Shown: positions 1 through 8,112, counted from the stretch's first letter. The stretch is DNA of 64,000 nucleotides from Candidatus Cetobacterium colombiensis (GCF_033962415.1 NZ_JAVIKH010000011.1:26645-90644); one strand, 5' to 3'. Notes: generated by a model from the sequence alone, not told the origin. A program made the numbers and translations.

Positions 1-347
1 CCTGACTTTTCCCAACTTTCTTGAGAACAAACTCCCATATTTTTCAAAGCTTTTATAGCTCCTCTACAACTAGAACCATTATAGTCTTCTCCAATCCACT
101 CATCAAAAGTTTTAGCAAATTCATAAATCATATCTCCACTAACTGGTAGTTTATTTGAATTCTCTTTATTTAGAAAGTTTATTGTGGCAGCTAATGCATA
201 TCCAGTACAACTATTTCCTTCTTGACTTAAAATATTCAAATTTTTTGGAGGTAAAATTTTTTCTTTTAATATTTTTAACGTTGGTGTATAAATATAATCA
301 TTTTGATCCTCAAAATCTTTTACAACTCTAAATTTTTTTTGATCCAT
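1..347 (-). CDS. Papain-like (C1 family) cysteine peptidase, N-terminal part only
   Basis: Partial gene: it begins with ATG at 345-347 behind a GGAGGA site and runs off the left edge after about 115 codons. Residues 42-51 carry a Q-x4-C segment (Gln42, Cys47) that fits the oxyanion-hole Gln and nucleophilic Cys of papain-type peptidases. The following stretch (about 68-112: DMIYEFAK, GSSCRGAIKAL, GVCSQESW) matches the usual bacterial C1A pattern after the catalytic Cys. The His and Asn of the triad lie outside the window. No signal peptide is visible. It is the last visible gene of a minus-strand run with a lysozyme and a membrane protein, so wall or envelope remodelling is a reasonable inference. 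The family call is from motif recognition only. Confidence 0.65.
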   Translation of the reverse strand, partial: MDQKKFRVVKDFEDQNDYIYTPTLKILKEKILPPKNLNILSQEGNSCTGYALAATINFLNKENSNKLPVSGDMIYEFAKTFDEWIGEDYNGSSCRGAIKALKNMGVCSQESWEKS

Positions 348-368
348 ATATTCCTCCGTATTTTTTAA

Positions 369-1010
369 CTAATTTTTAACTTTTTTAAATAATTTTCTTA
401 AAATATTTTCTGTATCTGGTCCAAATACTCCATCAACTTCTAAAGATTCATCTAATAAATTGTTACATAATAATTGTATAACTGAAATTTGATCTATCGA
501 TTTTTGTTGTAGTATAAAAATAAAATCATTCTCTGAATTCTTATTAGGTATTAATTCAGGATTAATCTCTTTTTTACAAGTTTTATATATATCGTTTAAT
601 CTATTCATCCAACCTTTTAAATACTTTCTATTATTTTTTAAGGCAGAAATTTCAGTATACGATTTCTCTCTTCTTTCGTATAACTTATCTAAATCCCAAC
701 CATTTTCAGCCCCAAATCCTTCTGATAAATATTTATTCCATTTTCCAACTCCAAGATGAACAGCTGTATCAAAAGCAAAAAGTTTTATATATTCTGGAAG
801 AAGATCACATTTTATACTATCCCAATAATCTTTTTTATATATACTTATTACAATATCTAGAGGAATTTTTTTCATATCATCTAAATATCCTGCTCTTAGA
901 GCATCAAATTTAGTTATACCATAATTAGTTTCTCCTCCATTATCATCAGGATCATTAGTATATCCTCCTTCCCATTCTAAAATTTTTTTTAATGCATTTT
1001 CAAAATTCAT
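369..1010 (-). CDS. GH108-type lysozyme (N-acetylmuramidase) with C-terminal peptidoglycan-binding region
   Basis: A 213-residue phage-type endolysin. The N-terminus has the diagnostic EGGY segment (Glu14 is the expected catalytic acid), followed by DPDDNGGETNYGIT (residues 20-33), the hallmark of the GH108 family that cleaves the MurNAc-GlcNAc bond. Residues about 169-208 (DGVFGPDTENILRKL) form a small peptidoglycan-binding helix bundle like PG_binding_3. There is no signal peptide, as in phage endolysins that need a holin or another export route. It sits 21 bases upstream of the papain-like gene and 30 bases after the membrane-protein gene, so the three probably share a transcript. No phage structural genes are visible in the window. 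Confidence 0.85.
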   Translation of the reverse strand: MNFENALKKILEWEGGYTNDPDDNGGETNYGITKFDALRAGYLDDMKKIPLDIVISIYKKDYWDSIKCDLLPEYIKLFAFDTAVHLGVGKWNKYLSEGFGAENGWDLDKLYERREKSYTEISALKNNRKYLKGWMNRLNDIYKTCKKEINPELIPNKNSENDFIFILQQKSIDQISVIQLLCNNLLDESLEVDGVFGPDTENILRKLFKKVKN

Positions 1011-1040
1011 ATCATATACCTCCTTGTATTTAAAAAAATA

Positions 1041-1847
1041 TTAATTTTTTTTTGAATTATTTCCTTCTGCTCCAACTTTTGAAGCTACACTACCTAAAAT
1101 AGAGGGCATATACCTTATTCCATATCCTAATGATATTGCCAATAAATAAAGTATATTTGAATTTTTTGGTAGCTCTATAACTCCTGAATAATATAAATAA
1201 TATGCCACAATTCCAGCTATCATCGAATAACAAGCTCTACCTAATCCTAAAATAAAGCAATATATATATGAATAAGTAGTATTAAAGGAAGCTCTATAAG
1301 CTAATCTATAATTCACTGCTATGAATCCTCCAAGAATACCCATATTCATAGATTTTATAAAATCAAGTGTTTCAGAATTCATATACACTATATAGTTTAT
1401 ACAAATATAAAATAGACAACTAAATAAAAGAATAACTAAATAAGCAGAAAAATAATACATTTGATTTCTATTAAAAAGCCTATCATCTAATTCTTCATCA
1501 ACTTTTTTAATAAGATCTTTAATCTCTATTAAAACTTTATTGTCTTTTGAGTTTTCTTCAATTTTTAGCTTATTATTGTTTTTTATACATAAAATAATAA
1601 TCTCTACTATACCAGTATAATAAAGTTTTTTTAGTTTTTCTTTAGTTCTTTCTTTTACAAAAAAGAAATTGTCTGTTAAAATCTCAATTTTAAAAATAAT
1701 CTCAGAGATTTCAGAAATAAATATATTATCTAAAATAATTTCTTCGTCTTGTTCATCTAGTATTACAAATCCTATTCTTTCTTGTAATTCTACTATTTTA
1801 TATAGTTTATCTTCAATTTTTCCATCAAAATATATATTTTTAATCAT
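1041..1847 (-). CDS. Unrecognised membrane protein with cytosolic N-terminal half
   Basis: A 268-residue protein of unknown family. The first ~130 residues are charged and soluble, rich in Ile, Glu and Lys. The C-terminal half has about four hydrophobic segments (near 132-155, 165-185, 192-220 and 230-250), followed by a hydrophilic tail ending in NNSKKN. The start is ATG after AAAGGAG. It is first in a minus-strand run followed by a GH108 lysozyme and a papain-like peptidase. A holin-like or anchoring role is conceivable from this position, but nothing in its sequence shows it. Confidence 0.6.
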   Translation of the reverse strand: MIKNIYFDGKIEDKLYKIVELQERIGFVILDEQDEEIILDNIFISEISEIIFKIEILTDNFFFVKERTKEKLKKLYYTGIVEIIILCIKNNNKLKIEENSKDNKVLIEIKDLIKKVDEELDDRLFNRNQMYYFSAYLVILLFSCLFYICINYIVYMNSETLDFIKSMNMGILGGFIAVNYRLAYRASFNTTYSYIYCFILGLGRACYSMIAGIVAYYLYYSGVIELPKNSNILYLLAISLGYGIRYMPSILGSVASKVGAEGNNSKKN

Positions 1848-1921
1848 AGAGCTCCTTTATTAAAATATCATTTTATTAAAGTGTTACTTCGCTATTTATA
1901 TTTCGTTCCTTTTTTAGAAAT

Positions 1922-1960
1922 AAAAAAAAGAGATTTAAAAACTTTAAATCTCTTTTTTAT
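1922..1960. terminator. Bidirectional hairpin terminator
   Basis: Perfect 15-bp stem (arms 1925-1939 and 1943-1957) with A/T runs on both sides. It overlaps the stop codon of the minus-strand chaperone-like gene that it ends. Confidence 0.75.
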
Positions 1961-2342
1961 TCACAGTTGCATAAATATCCATATGGAAATTTAATTTTAA
2001 ATTTTGTTTTTCACGAATATTCATTGAAAGTGTTTGAATCAAAAGATTCCCTTTGTAAATATTATTTTTTATCTTTTTGTTAGGTATTAAAAAAACCTTA
2101 ACATCTTTACGTTCATTTGGATTTAATATAAATACTTTCGGAAAAATCTTAGCATTAATATCTTCTTCATTCATAATAGCATCTAATTTATAAACTTTTC
2201 TCTCATTTGTATCATTAATTATTATAAAATTTTCTCCATTTCCTTTTGTTATATCTTTTTCAAATTTCTTGGGATAAATTGATAATGAAAAGGAAAATTT
2301 GGCAACTACCATAAAAACGACTATTAAAAATATATTTCTCAA
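1944..2342 (-). CDS. Secreted protein resembling the N-terminal domain of a pilus chaperone
   Basis: 132 residues with a clear signal peptide (residues 1-19, MRNIFLIVVFMVVAKFSFS). The mature part has the strand pattern of the PapD-like N-terminal immunoglobulin domain: a nucleotide-independent β-sandwich with FIIINDTNERKVYKLDA, then FILNPNERKDVKVFLIP, which resembles the 'L.P.....vRv' strand of chaperone-usher chaperones. It is about half the length of a full chaperone (usually 220-250 residues), so it holds one domain only. It lies 17 bases after a second small secreted protein. No usher or pilin gene is visible nearby. The fold assignment is inference. Confidence 0.5.
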   Translation of the reverse strand: MRNIFLIVVFMVVAKFSFSLSIYPKKFEKDITKGNGENFIIINDTNERKVYKLDAIMNEEDINAKIFPKVFILNPNERKDVKVFLIPNKKIKNNIYKGNLLIQTLSMNIREKQNLKLNFHMDIYATVNKKEI

Positions 2343-2359
2343 AAAACACTCTCCTACTT

Positions 2360-2653
2360 TTATATTTTAATATCTACTTCTATAATTTTTTTATTTAAAT
2401 CATTTTTTCTTAAATGAATTTGATTTTTTTTATCAGAAATATATTTTTTATTAATTGCCATAACTTTTGTTTTTTTATCTTTTACTAAAATTTTATTTCC
2501 CACAACTTTTATTTCCTCACTAACTTTATGAGGTTCTACAACTTCTACTTGAACTCTTATAGGAATTGATACACTCTCACCTTTAGATAGATCTTTACTA
2601 AAAGAAACAATTACAAATACAAAACTCAAAACAATAATGATTATTTTTTTCAC
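2360..2653 (-). CDS. Small secreted basic protein, function unknown
   Basis: 97 residues: a signal peptide (MKKIIIIVLSFVFVIVSFSKD, cleavage near residue 19), then a short, very Lys-rich β-type sequence. The start follows GGAGGAG. It is the first gene of a two-gene unit with the chaperone-like protein downstream. The segment VSIPIRVQVEVVEPHKV looks like an edge strand of the kind found in minor pilins or surface β-proteins, but I do not recognise a family. Confidence 0.5.
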   Translation of the reverse strand: MKKIIIIVLSFVFVIVSFSKDLSKGESVSIPIRVQVEVVEPHKVSEEIKVVGNKILVKDKKTKVMAINKKYISDKKNQIHLRKNDLNKKIIEVDIKI

Positions 2654-2774
2654 TTATCACTCCTCCTAAATATAAAAAACTTACCCCTCACTTTAACATA
2701 TTTTATAAAAACTATCAACTTTTTACTTCTTATTTACTTAGAAATTTTTTTCTACTAAAAAATAATAATTTCCT

Positions 2775-2803
2775 TTGACTTATTTTCAAAAATCTCTTAT
2801 AAT
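2775..2803 (+). promoter_or_regulatory. Vegetative promoter of the mscS-like gene
   Basis: TTGACT (2775-2780), a 17-bp spacer and TATAAT (2798-2803), about 38 bases before the start codon, with GGAGG in between. Confidence 0.75.
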
Positions 2804-2841
2804 TTATTATGTAATTTAATTTTTTAGGAGGAATAAAACAA

Positions 2842-3690
2842 ATGGAACAAACATTAACTACGTTTCTTAATGAGTTTTTAGCTGCAATGGCAAAAGCTGG
2901 TCCTATTTTCATTAAGAAGATTATACTTTTAGCTATTTTATGGGTAACTTATAAACCTGTTAAAGGGTTTATCATGAAGGCTTTTAGAAAATTCTTGTCA
3001 TTAAAAAAGTTGGATGAACTACTTGTACACTTTTTAGAGTCGTTCTTAAACATTTTAATAATTATATTTTATACTTTAAACATTATCCAGATTCTTGGAA
3101 TAGAAGTAACATCTATCCTTGCACTTCTTGGATCTATCGGTATCGGTGTGGGACTTGCTTTAAAAGGAAGTTTATCTGACTTAGCTGGAGGAATGCAAAT
3201 TCTAGCTTCTAGATACTTTACTAAGGGAGACTACATTATAGCTTGTGGTGTTGAAGGAACTGTTCAAAGAATTACATTCCTTTATACTGTTTTACATACT
3301 GTTGACAACAAATTTGTTGTTGTACCAAATGGTAGACTTTCTGGAGAAGTTATTGTTAATGCTGGAGCTAATGATGAGAGAAGAGTAGATTTTGTATTCT
3401 CTGTTTCTTATGATACTTCTATTGATAAAGTTAAAGAGGTTTTAACTGAAATTGCTAAAAACCATGCATTAATACTTAAAGATAAAGATATCTTTGTTAG
3501 ACTTAGCAAACACAACTCAAGCTCTTTAGATTTCACTATGAGAGTTTGGACTAAAAAAGAAACATATTGGGATGTTTTCTTTGATCTTCAAGAGATTGTT
3601 AAAAAGAGATTCGACGAAGAAGGAATTGAGATTCCATATAACAAACTTGATGTTTATTGCAAAACACCTGTTGAAATTGAAACTAAATAG
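2842..3690 (+). CDS. mscS: Small-conductance mechanosensitive channel (MscS family)
   Basis: 282 residues, the normal size for MscS. It forms a stretch-gated channel in the inner membrane that releases solutes on osmotic downshock. Three N-terminal membrane segments are visible (about 14-36, 60-86 and 90-125). The third is Gly/Ala-rich, with GSIGIGVGLALKGSLSDLAGG, the pore helix typical of the family. The soluble β-domain follows (YFTKGDYI...VEGTVQRITFLYTVLHT...VVPNGRLSG), then the C-terminal αβ domain ending in IPYNKLDVY. A consensus promoter and a strong RBS lie directly upstream and a terminator follows, so it is a single-gene transcript. Confidence 0.92.
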   Translation: MEQTLTTFLNEFLAAMAKAGPIFIKKIILLAILWVTYKPVKGFIMKAFRKFLSLKKLDELLVHFLESFLNILIIIFYTLNIIQILGIEVTSILALLGSIGIGVGLALKGSLSDLAGGMQILASRYFTKGDYIIACGVEGTVQRITFLYTVLHTVDNKFVVVPNGRLSGEVIVNAGANDERRVDFVFSVSYDTSIDKVKEVLTEIAKNHALILKDKDIFVRLSKHNSSSLDFTMRVWTKKETYWDVFFDLQEIVKKRFDEEGIEIPYNKLDVYCKTPVEIETK

Positions 3691-3702
3691 TTAAAAAAAA
3701 TT

Positions 3703-3729
3703 AAGGCTGCTCGTTGGAGTAGCCTTTTT
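3703..3729 (+). terminator. Rho-independent terminator after mscS
   Basis: Ten-bp stem AAGGCTGCTC / GAGTAGCCTT (one G-T pair), GTTG loop, then a T run. Confidence 0.85.
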
Positions 3730-3770
3730 ATATATATGACCAAAAAAATATTACAAGGAAAATTAAAAAA

Positions 3771-3815
3771 AAATTGTAAAATAGGCTATGTAAAGACTTT
3801 TTATTTTTACAATTT
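3771..3815 (+). promoter_or_regulatory. Inverted repeat upstream of the decarboxylase-like gene (possible operator)
   Basis: Arms AAATTGTAAAATA (3771-3783) and TATTTTTACAATTT (3802-3815) pair almost perfectly across an 18-base centre, six bases before the RBS AAGGAG. It is not followed by a T run, so it is more likely a protein-binding dyad or an mRNA leader hairpin than a terminator. Function is inferred. Confidence 0.4.
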
Positions 3816-3835
3816 AAATTAAGGAGAGTGTTAGA

Positions 3836-5104
3836 ATGGAAAAAAATATTAAACCAATTGATAAAACATTTATGGCAGGAAAATGGATGCCTTCAGATCA
3901 AGAAACATTAGTTGCTTGGATGAAAAAAATTATGTCAAAGGCAGATAAGCAAACTGGACCATTATTACCAGCTGTTGAAAATTTAAAAAACTTTATTGAA
4001 ACAGATCCAAAAGCTTATATGTTTTTTACTCAGATGTTTGATGAAGTTGCAAAAAATAAAACAAAATCACCTTCTAATTTACCTCAAGTTCGTGATTATC
4101 AGCATATGTTATCACTTTTCAATGTAATTATGACTCATTCTCCAGACTTTGACGAAACTGGACTTGTAGGTTTTCCTTTTAATGCTATCTTAGATTGGTC
4201 TATGGCTACAACTGGTGGTTGGGCAGGATTTTTAGATGAAAAAATTAATTCACACCTTAAAATTATTTTAGATAAGTGGGCTGTATATCTTTCTTCACCA
4301 GAAAGTGCTTATGTTTTAAATGATGATCCTAAAACAGGTTGGTTTGGAGAAGATGCTAAAAAAGCAATGCCAACATTTGTTGATGATTTTATTTGCGATC
4401 CAAATTTACCTCACCACGGTTTTACTTCATGGGATGACTTTTTCACACGTCGTTTCAGAGAGGGAGTTAGACCTATTGCTATGCCTGAAAATGATGCTAT
4501 TGTTATAAATGCTTGTGAATCTGCTCCATATAGATTAGTTCATAACGTTCAACCATATGATAAATTTTGGATAAAGGCACAGCCTTATGCATTACAGTTT
4601 ATGTTAGATAACGATCCATTGACTGAAAACTTTGTTGGTGGAACTGTTTATCAAGCATTTCTAAGTGCTCTTAGTTACCACCGTTGGCATGCACCAATTT
4701 CTGGAAAAATTGTAAAAACAAAAATTATTAATGGAACATATTATTCTCAAGCACTTAGTGTAGGACTTGACCCAGCAGGACCAAATGAATCACAAGGTTA
4801 TATTTGTGAAGTTGCAACACGTGCCTTAATCTTTATTGAAGCGGACAATCCTGATATAGGTTTATTCTGTTTTATGGCTGTTGGAATGGCTGAAGTTTCA
4901 ACATGTGATGTACGTGTTTTTGAAGGACAACATGTTAAAAAAGGTGATGAATTAGGAATGTTCCATTTTGGTGGATCAACTCATTGTCTATTTTTTGGAC
5001 CTCAAGTTGAGTTAGAGTTTAATTTACATAATCAAACTCCTGGACTTGATAGTTCAAATATACCTGTAAATGCACATTTGGCAACTGTAAAAACAAAAAA
5101 ATAA
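3836..5104 (+). CDS. Phosphatidylserine decarboxylase-family protein of the PsiD (amino-acid decarboxylase) type
   Basis: 422 residues. The C-terminal half is a pyruvoyl-dependent decarboxylase: FTSWDDFFTRRFREGVRP (196-213), YHRWHAPISG (281-290, with the His expected for self-cleavage) and FGGSTHC (378-384). In the last, Gly380-Ser381 is where the proenzyme would cleave and turn Ser into the pyruvoyl cofactor. A long N-terminal domain (1-180) matches the extension found in soluble PsiD-like homologues. Membrane PSDs such as E. coli Psd lack it and start with membrane helices, absent here. No pssA or other phospholipid gene is adjacent. A decarboxylase of free aromatic amino acids is therefore at least as likely as phosphatidylserine decarboxylase; substrate is unproven. 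Confidence 0.85.
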   Translation: MEKNIKPIDKTFMAGKWMPSDQETLVAWMKKIMSKADKQTGPLLPAVENLKNFIETDPKAYMFFTQMFDEVAKNKTKSPSNLPQVRDYQHMLSLFNVIMTHSPDFDETGLVGFPFNAILDWSMATTGGWAGFLDEKINSHLKIILDKWAVYLSSPESAYVLNDDPKTGWFGEDAKKAMPTFVDDFICDPNLPHHGFTSWDDFFTRRFREGVRPIAMPENDAIVINACESAPYRLVHNVQPYDKFWIKAQPYALQFMLDNDPLTENFVGGTVYQAFLSALSYHRWHAPISGKIVKTKIINGTYYSQALSVGLDPAGPNESQGYICEVATRALIFIEADNPDIGLFCFMAVGMAEVSTCDVRVFEGQHVKKGDELGMFHFGGSTHCLFFGPQVELEFNLHNQTPGLDSSNIPVNAHLATVKTKK

Positions 5105-5151
5105 TATTAACTAAAACTTTTTTTAGAAATCTAGAGTCTAAATATTATAAA

Positions 5152-5220
5152 AAGTGTTAAAAGTAAAAGTATAATTTAATCCCCCCACTAAAGAGCCTCT
5201 ACCTCCCCAGAGGCTCTTTT
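5152..5220 (+). repeat. Copy 1 of a two-copy 3'-end element
   Basis: AAGTGTTAAAAGTAAAAGTATAATTTAAT, a C run and a GCCTCT/AGAGGC hairpin. Copy 2 is at 47932-47995, with most of the upstream arm and the hairpin core identical. Confidence 0.6.
5191..5220 (+). terminator. Terminator after the decarboxylase-like gene (part of a repeated element)
   Basis: Perfect 10-bp stem AAGAGCCTCT / AGAGGCTCTT with a C-rich loop and a T run. It belongs to a ~65-base element seen again at 47932-47995. Confidence 0.85.
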
Positions 5221-5242
5221 AATTTTTCATACTATAATATAG

Positions 5243-5271
5243 TTGCTTAAAAAAATATAATAGGGTATAAT
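5243..5271 (+). promoter_or_regulatory. Promoter of the small membrane-protein gene
   Basis: TTGCTT (5243-5248), 17-bp spacer, TATAAT (5266-5271). Confidence 0.5.
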
Positions 5272-5357
5272 AAATCAAATGATAAATCTATTAAATATCT
5301 AGACAAAGCGGGGAATTAGTTTTAGAATTTTAAATTATATATTTGGGGGAGAAATAT

Positions 5358-5516
5358 ATGGTATTTTTATTTTTTTTAATGATTTGTCTATTTTGCGTTA
5401 TAATTATTGATTATGCTTCAGATCTAGAAAACTTTTATGAAAAATTTACATTTTTTCTACTTAATTTTTCTATTGGAATATTTATTTATTTCACATTAAG
5501 TTTAAAAATATTTTAA
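5358..5516 (+). CDS. Small two-helix membrane protein (52 residues), unknown
   Basis: A short open frame starting with ATG after GGGGGAG and ending in TAA at 5514-5516. The product is nearly all hydrophobic: one segment at residues 2-17 (FLFFLMICLFCVIIIDY) and one at 31-50, separated by a short acidic loop (ASDLENFYEK). A promoter-like pair sits about 90 bases upstream. No family is recognised. It lies just outside the left inverted repeat of the ATPase/TOPRIM unit, so any link to that unit is unproven. Confidence 0.45.
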   Translation: MVFLFFLMICLFCVIIIDYASDLENFYEKFTFFLLNFSIGIFIYFTLSLKIF

Positions 5517-5588
5517 ATATTTAACTTTCTTTTTTAAAATGTCCCTGACAAAGGGTCCATTTTATTTTTACCATAAACTTTTTTTATT

Positions 5589-6479
5589 TTAATCTTGTGG
5601 ATTATTTTTTAAATATATATTTAGCATATTTTCTCTTTTTTCTATTATTTGTTCAAGTGCAGCTTTTTCTTTAGTTTTAATTTTTAACTGTCTATTTAAT
5701 TTTTCTAATTCTTTTTTAGCTTTTGATGTTGCTAAATCTTTTATTTTTAAAATTTCAGATGTTTTTTCTTCTATCTCTTTTTCTAACAATTCTAATTTTT
5801 CTCTTCTAAGAATAGATATTTCTTCTAGCAAATTATTCATATTACATGCTCTACCAACATGTTTGGTTATTCCTGTATATGATTCTGAGTAAGTATCCCA
5901 AATCTTCAATCCATTTCTTGTAAAAGTATATTCAAATAAACCTTCTGTGGTAAAAACATCTCCAGAAAATTTAAGAGCTAATTCATTTTTTTCTTCTCCT
6001 GTTAGTTCAACTTCATTATAGATTGTTACATGTTCCAAATCTCTAGCAAAAAATATAAGCTCTATTGGTATTTCAACATTTGGTGCTAATTTTAACTTAT
6101 CAAAACCAAAAATTGATTTCATACATCTTGATTTATTTACTTTATCGATCATTTCAGGATATTGAAAACAATCGTCAGTATCGGTAACATAATATATCTT
6201 ATAAATATCTTTTGGTTTCAAATCTGGTATAGAACTATTTTTACTGATGTGATTTTTAACTAACCCTATCATATCTTGCCTTATTGTAGAAGGAGTCCAT
6301 TTAAATTTATCTTTTATTTTTTTTCCATCTTCTTCAATCCAAGCACTTGTATTATCGCCTCTTATTATCTCTACTGTTAATGAAAGCTTACATTCTTTTA
6401 TCAATTCATCTATATACGGTGCTAAAGTCGTATTATCACTTGTTCCTTCAAATATAAACAGCATAACTTTTCCAGACAT
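5589..6479 (-). CDS. TOPRIM-like nuclease candidate with C-terminal coiled coil
   Basis: 296 residues. The first ~110 residues have a TOPRIM-like layout: a strand ending in FEGTSDN (Glu11), then a strand ending in YYVTDTDDC (Asp100, Asp102, Asp103), giving the E and DxD acids expected to bind metal. Residues about 215-285 are a long Glu/Lys coiled coil. It starts in the stop codon of the ATPase gene (one-base overlap), so the two are translationally coupled. An OLD/RecF-type ATPase followed by a ~300-residue TOPRIM protein is the layout of PARIS (AriA/AriB) and RloAB-like antiphage systems. Which family it belongs to cannot be settled by eye. Confidence 0.6.
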   Translation of the reverse strand: MSGKVMLFIFEGTSDNTTLAPYIDELIKECKLSLTVEIIRGDNTSAWIEEDGKKIKDKFKWTPSTIRQDMIGLVKNHISKNSSIPDLKPKDIYKIYYVTDTDDCFQYPEMIDKVNKSRCMKSIFGFDKLKLAPNVEIPIELIFFARDLEHVTIYNEVELTGEEKNELALKFSGDVFTTEGLFEYTFTRNGLKIWDTYSESYTGITKHVGRACNMNNLLEEISILRREKLELLEKEIEEKTSEILKIKDLATSKAKKELEKLNRQLKIKTKEKAALEQIIEKRENMLNIYLKNNPQD

Positions 6480-7966
6480 TATTCTAGCACCAGCCTTTGA
6501 ATAAATAATTCTAATTTTGGAATATTTAAAGATAATGGGTCTATATTTTCTTCACTCCACATTGCTTGTGATTTTAAATATTTTAATCTAACATTATTTG
6601 TTCTAGAGCTAGTTTTAATAAATGTATATTTTATTTCTCCTTCATTTTTAGTAGATATTATTATTGACTCTTTATTTAGCTTTTCCATTGGTAATAAATT
6701 ATGAGCTGTAAATATCAGTTGTCCTTTTAAATGTTTGCCAATAACTAGTAACAATGTAGCTAATAAATATTCAAAAATATGAACATCAAATTCATCTATA
6801 AATACTGTTGCTTTTTTATTTTTTAAACAAAATATTAATATTGAAATTAATGAAATTAATTTTATTGTTCCTGTTGATTCATTAACTAAAGGTATTTCAT
6901 CCCCTTCTTTTTTCATATAAAGTTTCACTGATTTTCTCCGAATATTTCTTTGAGTATTTATTCCTTCATCTTCAGGAATCGGTAATAATTTTGAATTTGG
7001 AATTATAATTGAAATGATACTATTTATTTCATTTATTGTTTTTTCCAATAAATCAGCTTCATCTTCGTCATATATATTTTGATTCTCATTATAAACAATA
7101 GTTTTCATTTTATTATTTTCAAAACATTTTATGGGGATACTTATAGTGTCTTTGCACAGCAGCTGATCTTTTAATTCTATAGTTAATATGTTTTCCAAAA
7201 TTTCTTTAACTATATTGATATTATCTAATACTAGTTGTGAATCATTATTTATTTTTAATTCAGCCTTTTCTTTTTGTAACATATATTTTTTTTCTATTAA
7301 TTTAAGATTTTTAAAATTATTATTTTCATCTGTTGTATTTTCTAATAAATCAGATTTTTCTTTTCCTATTTCTACCGCTATCCTCTGCAAGTCTCCAACT
7401 AAAGCTTCTTTTAGTTTCTTAGCTTGAAAAGCATAACTATAAAAATTATTATAATTCATTAATAAATCTCTAACACTTAATGTAGAATCATTTAAATAAG
7501 GAGATATAAAAGATTTATAATCAAAATCTGTTATCATAACTTTAGGATAAACATCTTCTGTATCATAAATTACTTTTATAAGGTTTTTTTCTAAAGCCTT
7601 TGAATTAGATTTCTTATAACTTAATTCTTCTCTAGAACAAATAAAATTTTCTTTATCTCTTCTTTCAAATTCTAAAGCAAGCGTATAATCTATGTTATTA
7701 TCCTCATTATATAAAATAGCTTCTATTCCAAGGATTGCTTCTCCAATTTTTATATATTTTTCCAATTTTTTATTGAATAAATTATTTCTATTTTCATCCG
7801 TCTTTACTGGTTTTGAAAAATAATCTTTAAATAAAGATATTGCTTCAATAATAGATGTTTTTCCAACTCCATTAGGTCCATATATCCCTGACATATTATT
7901 TTTAAATATGATTGTGCTATCATCAATGTTTTTAAAATTTATTAATCTTATTTGTTTTATATTCAT
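6479..7966 (-). CDS. AAA15/OLD-like ABC-type ATPase, probable defence sensor
   Basis: 495 residues. The N-terminus reads as a RecF/OLD-type head: IKQIRLINFKNI, then Walker A GPNGVGKTS at 30-38. Walker B is FIDEFD near 387-392, a signature-like NESTGTIKLISL lies before it, and FTAHN (His422) is the switch histidine. The middle (about 180-260) is Lys/Glu-rich and helical, in place of a long SMC arm. These heads bind and hydrolyse ATP as dimers and gate a partner nuclease. The overlapping downstream gene encodes that probable partner. A promoter of its own lies inside the inverted repeats. Confidence 0.75.
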   Translation of the reverse strand: MNIKQIRLINFKNIDDSTIIFKNNMSGIYGPNGVGKTSIIEAISLFKDYFSKPVKTDENRNNLFNKKLEKYIKIGEAILGIEAILYNEDNNIDYTLALEFERRDKENFICSREELSYKKSNSKALEKNLIKVIYDTEDVYPKVMITDFDYKSFISPYLNDSTLSVRDLLMNYNNFYSYAFQAKKLKEALVGDLQRIAVEIGKEKSDLLENTTDENNNFKNLKLIEKKYMLQKEKAELKINNDSQLVLDNINIVKEILENILTIELKDQLLCKDTISIPIKCFENNKMKTIVYNENQNIYDEDEADLLEKTINEINSIISIIIPNSKLLPIPEDEGINTQRNIRRKSVKLYMKKEGDEIPLVNESTGTIKLISLISILIFCLKNKKATVFIDEFDVHIFEYLLATLLLVIGKHLKGQLIFTAHNLLPMEKLNKESIIISTKNEGEIKYTFIKTSSRTNNVRLKYLKSQAMWSEENIDPLSLNIPKLELFIQRLVLE

Positions 7967-7999
7967 TTTTTACTCCCATCTTTATATATCCTTGAATAA

Positions 8000-8028
8000 A
8001 TTATACCATTATATATATACGAGGTAAA
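8000..8028 (-). promoter_or_regulatory. Promoter of the ATPase/TOPRIM unit
   Basis: On the minus strand TTTACC (8023-8028), a 17-bp spacer and TATAAT (8000-8005), inside the right inverted repeat. Confidence 0.6.
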
Positions 8029-8112
8029 TCATTTTTTCATTTTTTTATTGATTTTTTGTCTCTAGATAAAATAAAATTAAAATGGACCCTATAGGATGGA
8101 CACGTAAACTTA

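Larger units (their letters stand above)
5540..8102. mobile_element. Inverted-repeat-bounded unit carrying an ATPase/TOPRIM gene pair
   Basis: Both ends read inward as TGTCC-N7-AGGGTCCATTTTA (left 5540-5564, right 8102-8078): the constant blocks match and the variable block is the same length. The 2563-bp interior holds only the two defence-like genes and their promoter. No transposase is present and no target-site duplication is evident. The ends resemble those of IS3-type elements, but that resemblance is inference. Confidence 0.5.

Noticed and set aside
5540..5568. Left inverted repeat read as a plain terminator
   Set aside because: It does form a small CCC/GGG hairpin with T run, but the matching inverted copy at 8078-8102 lacks terminator features, so a terminal repeat explains both better. 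Dual use is possible.
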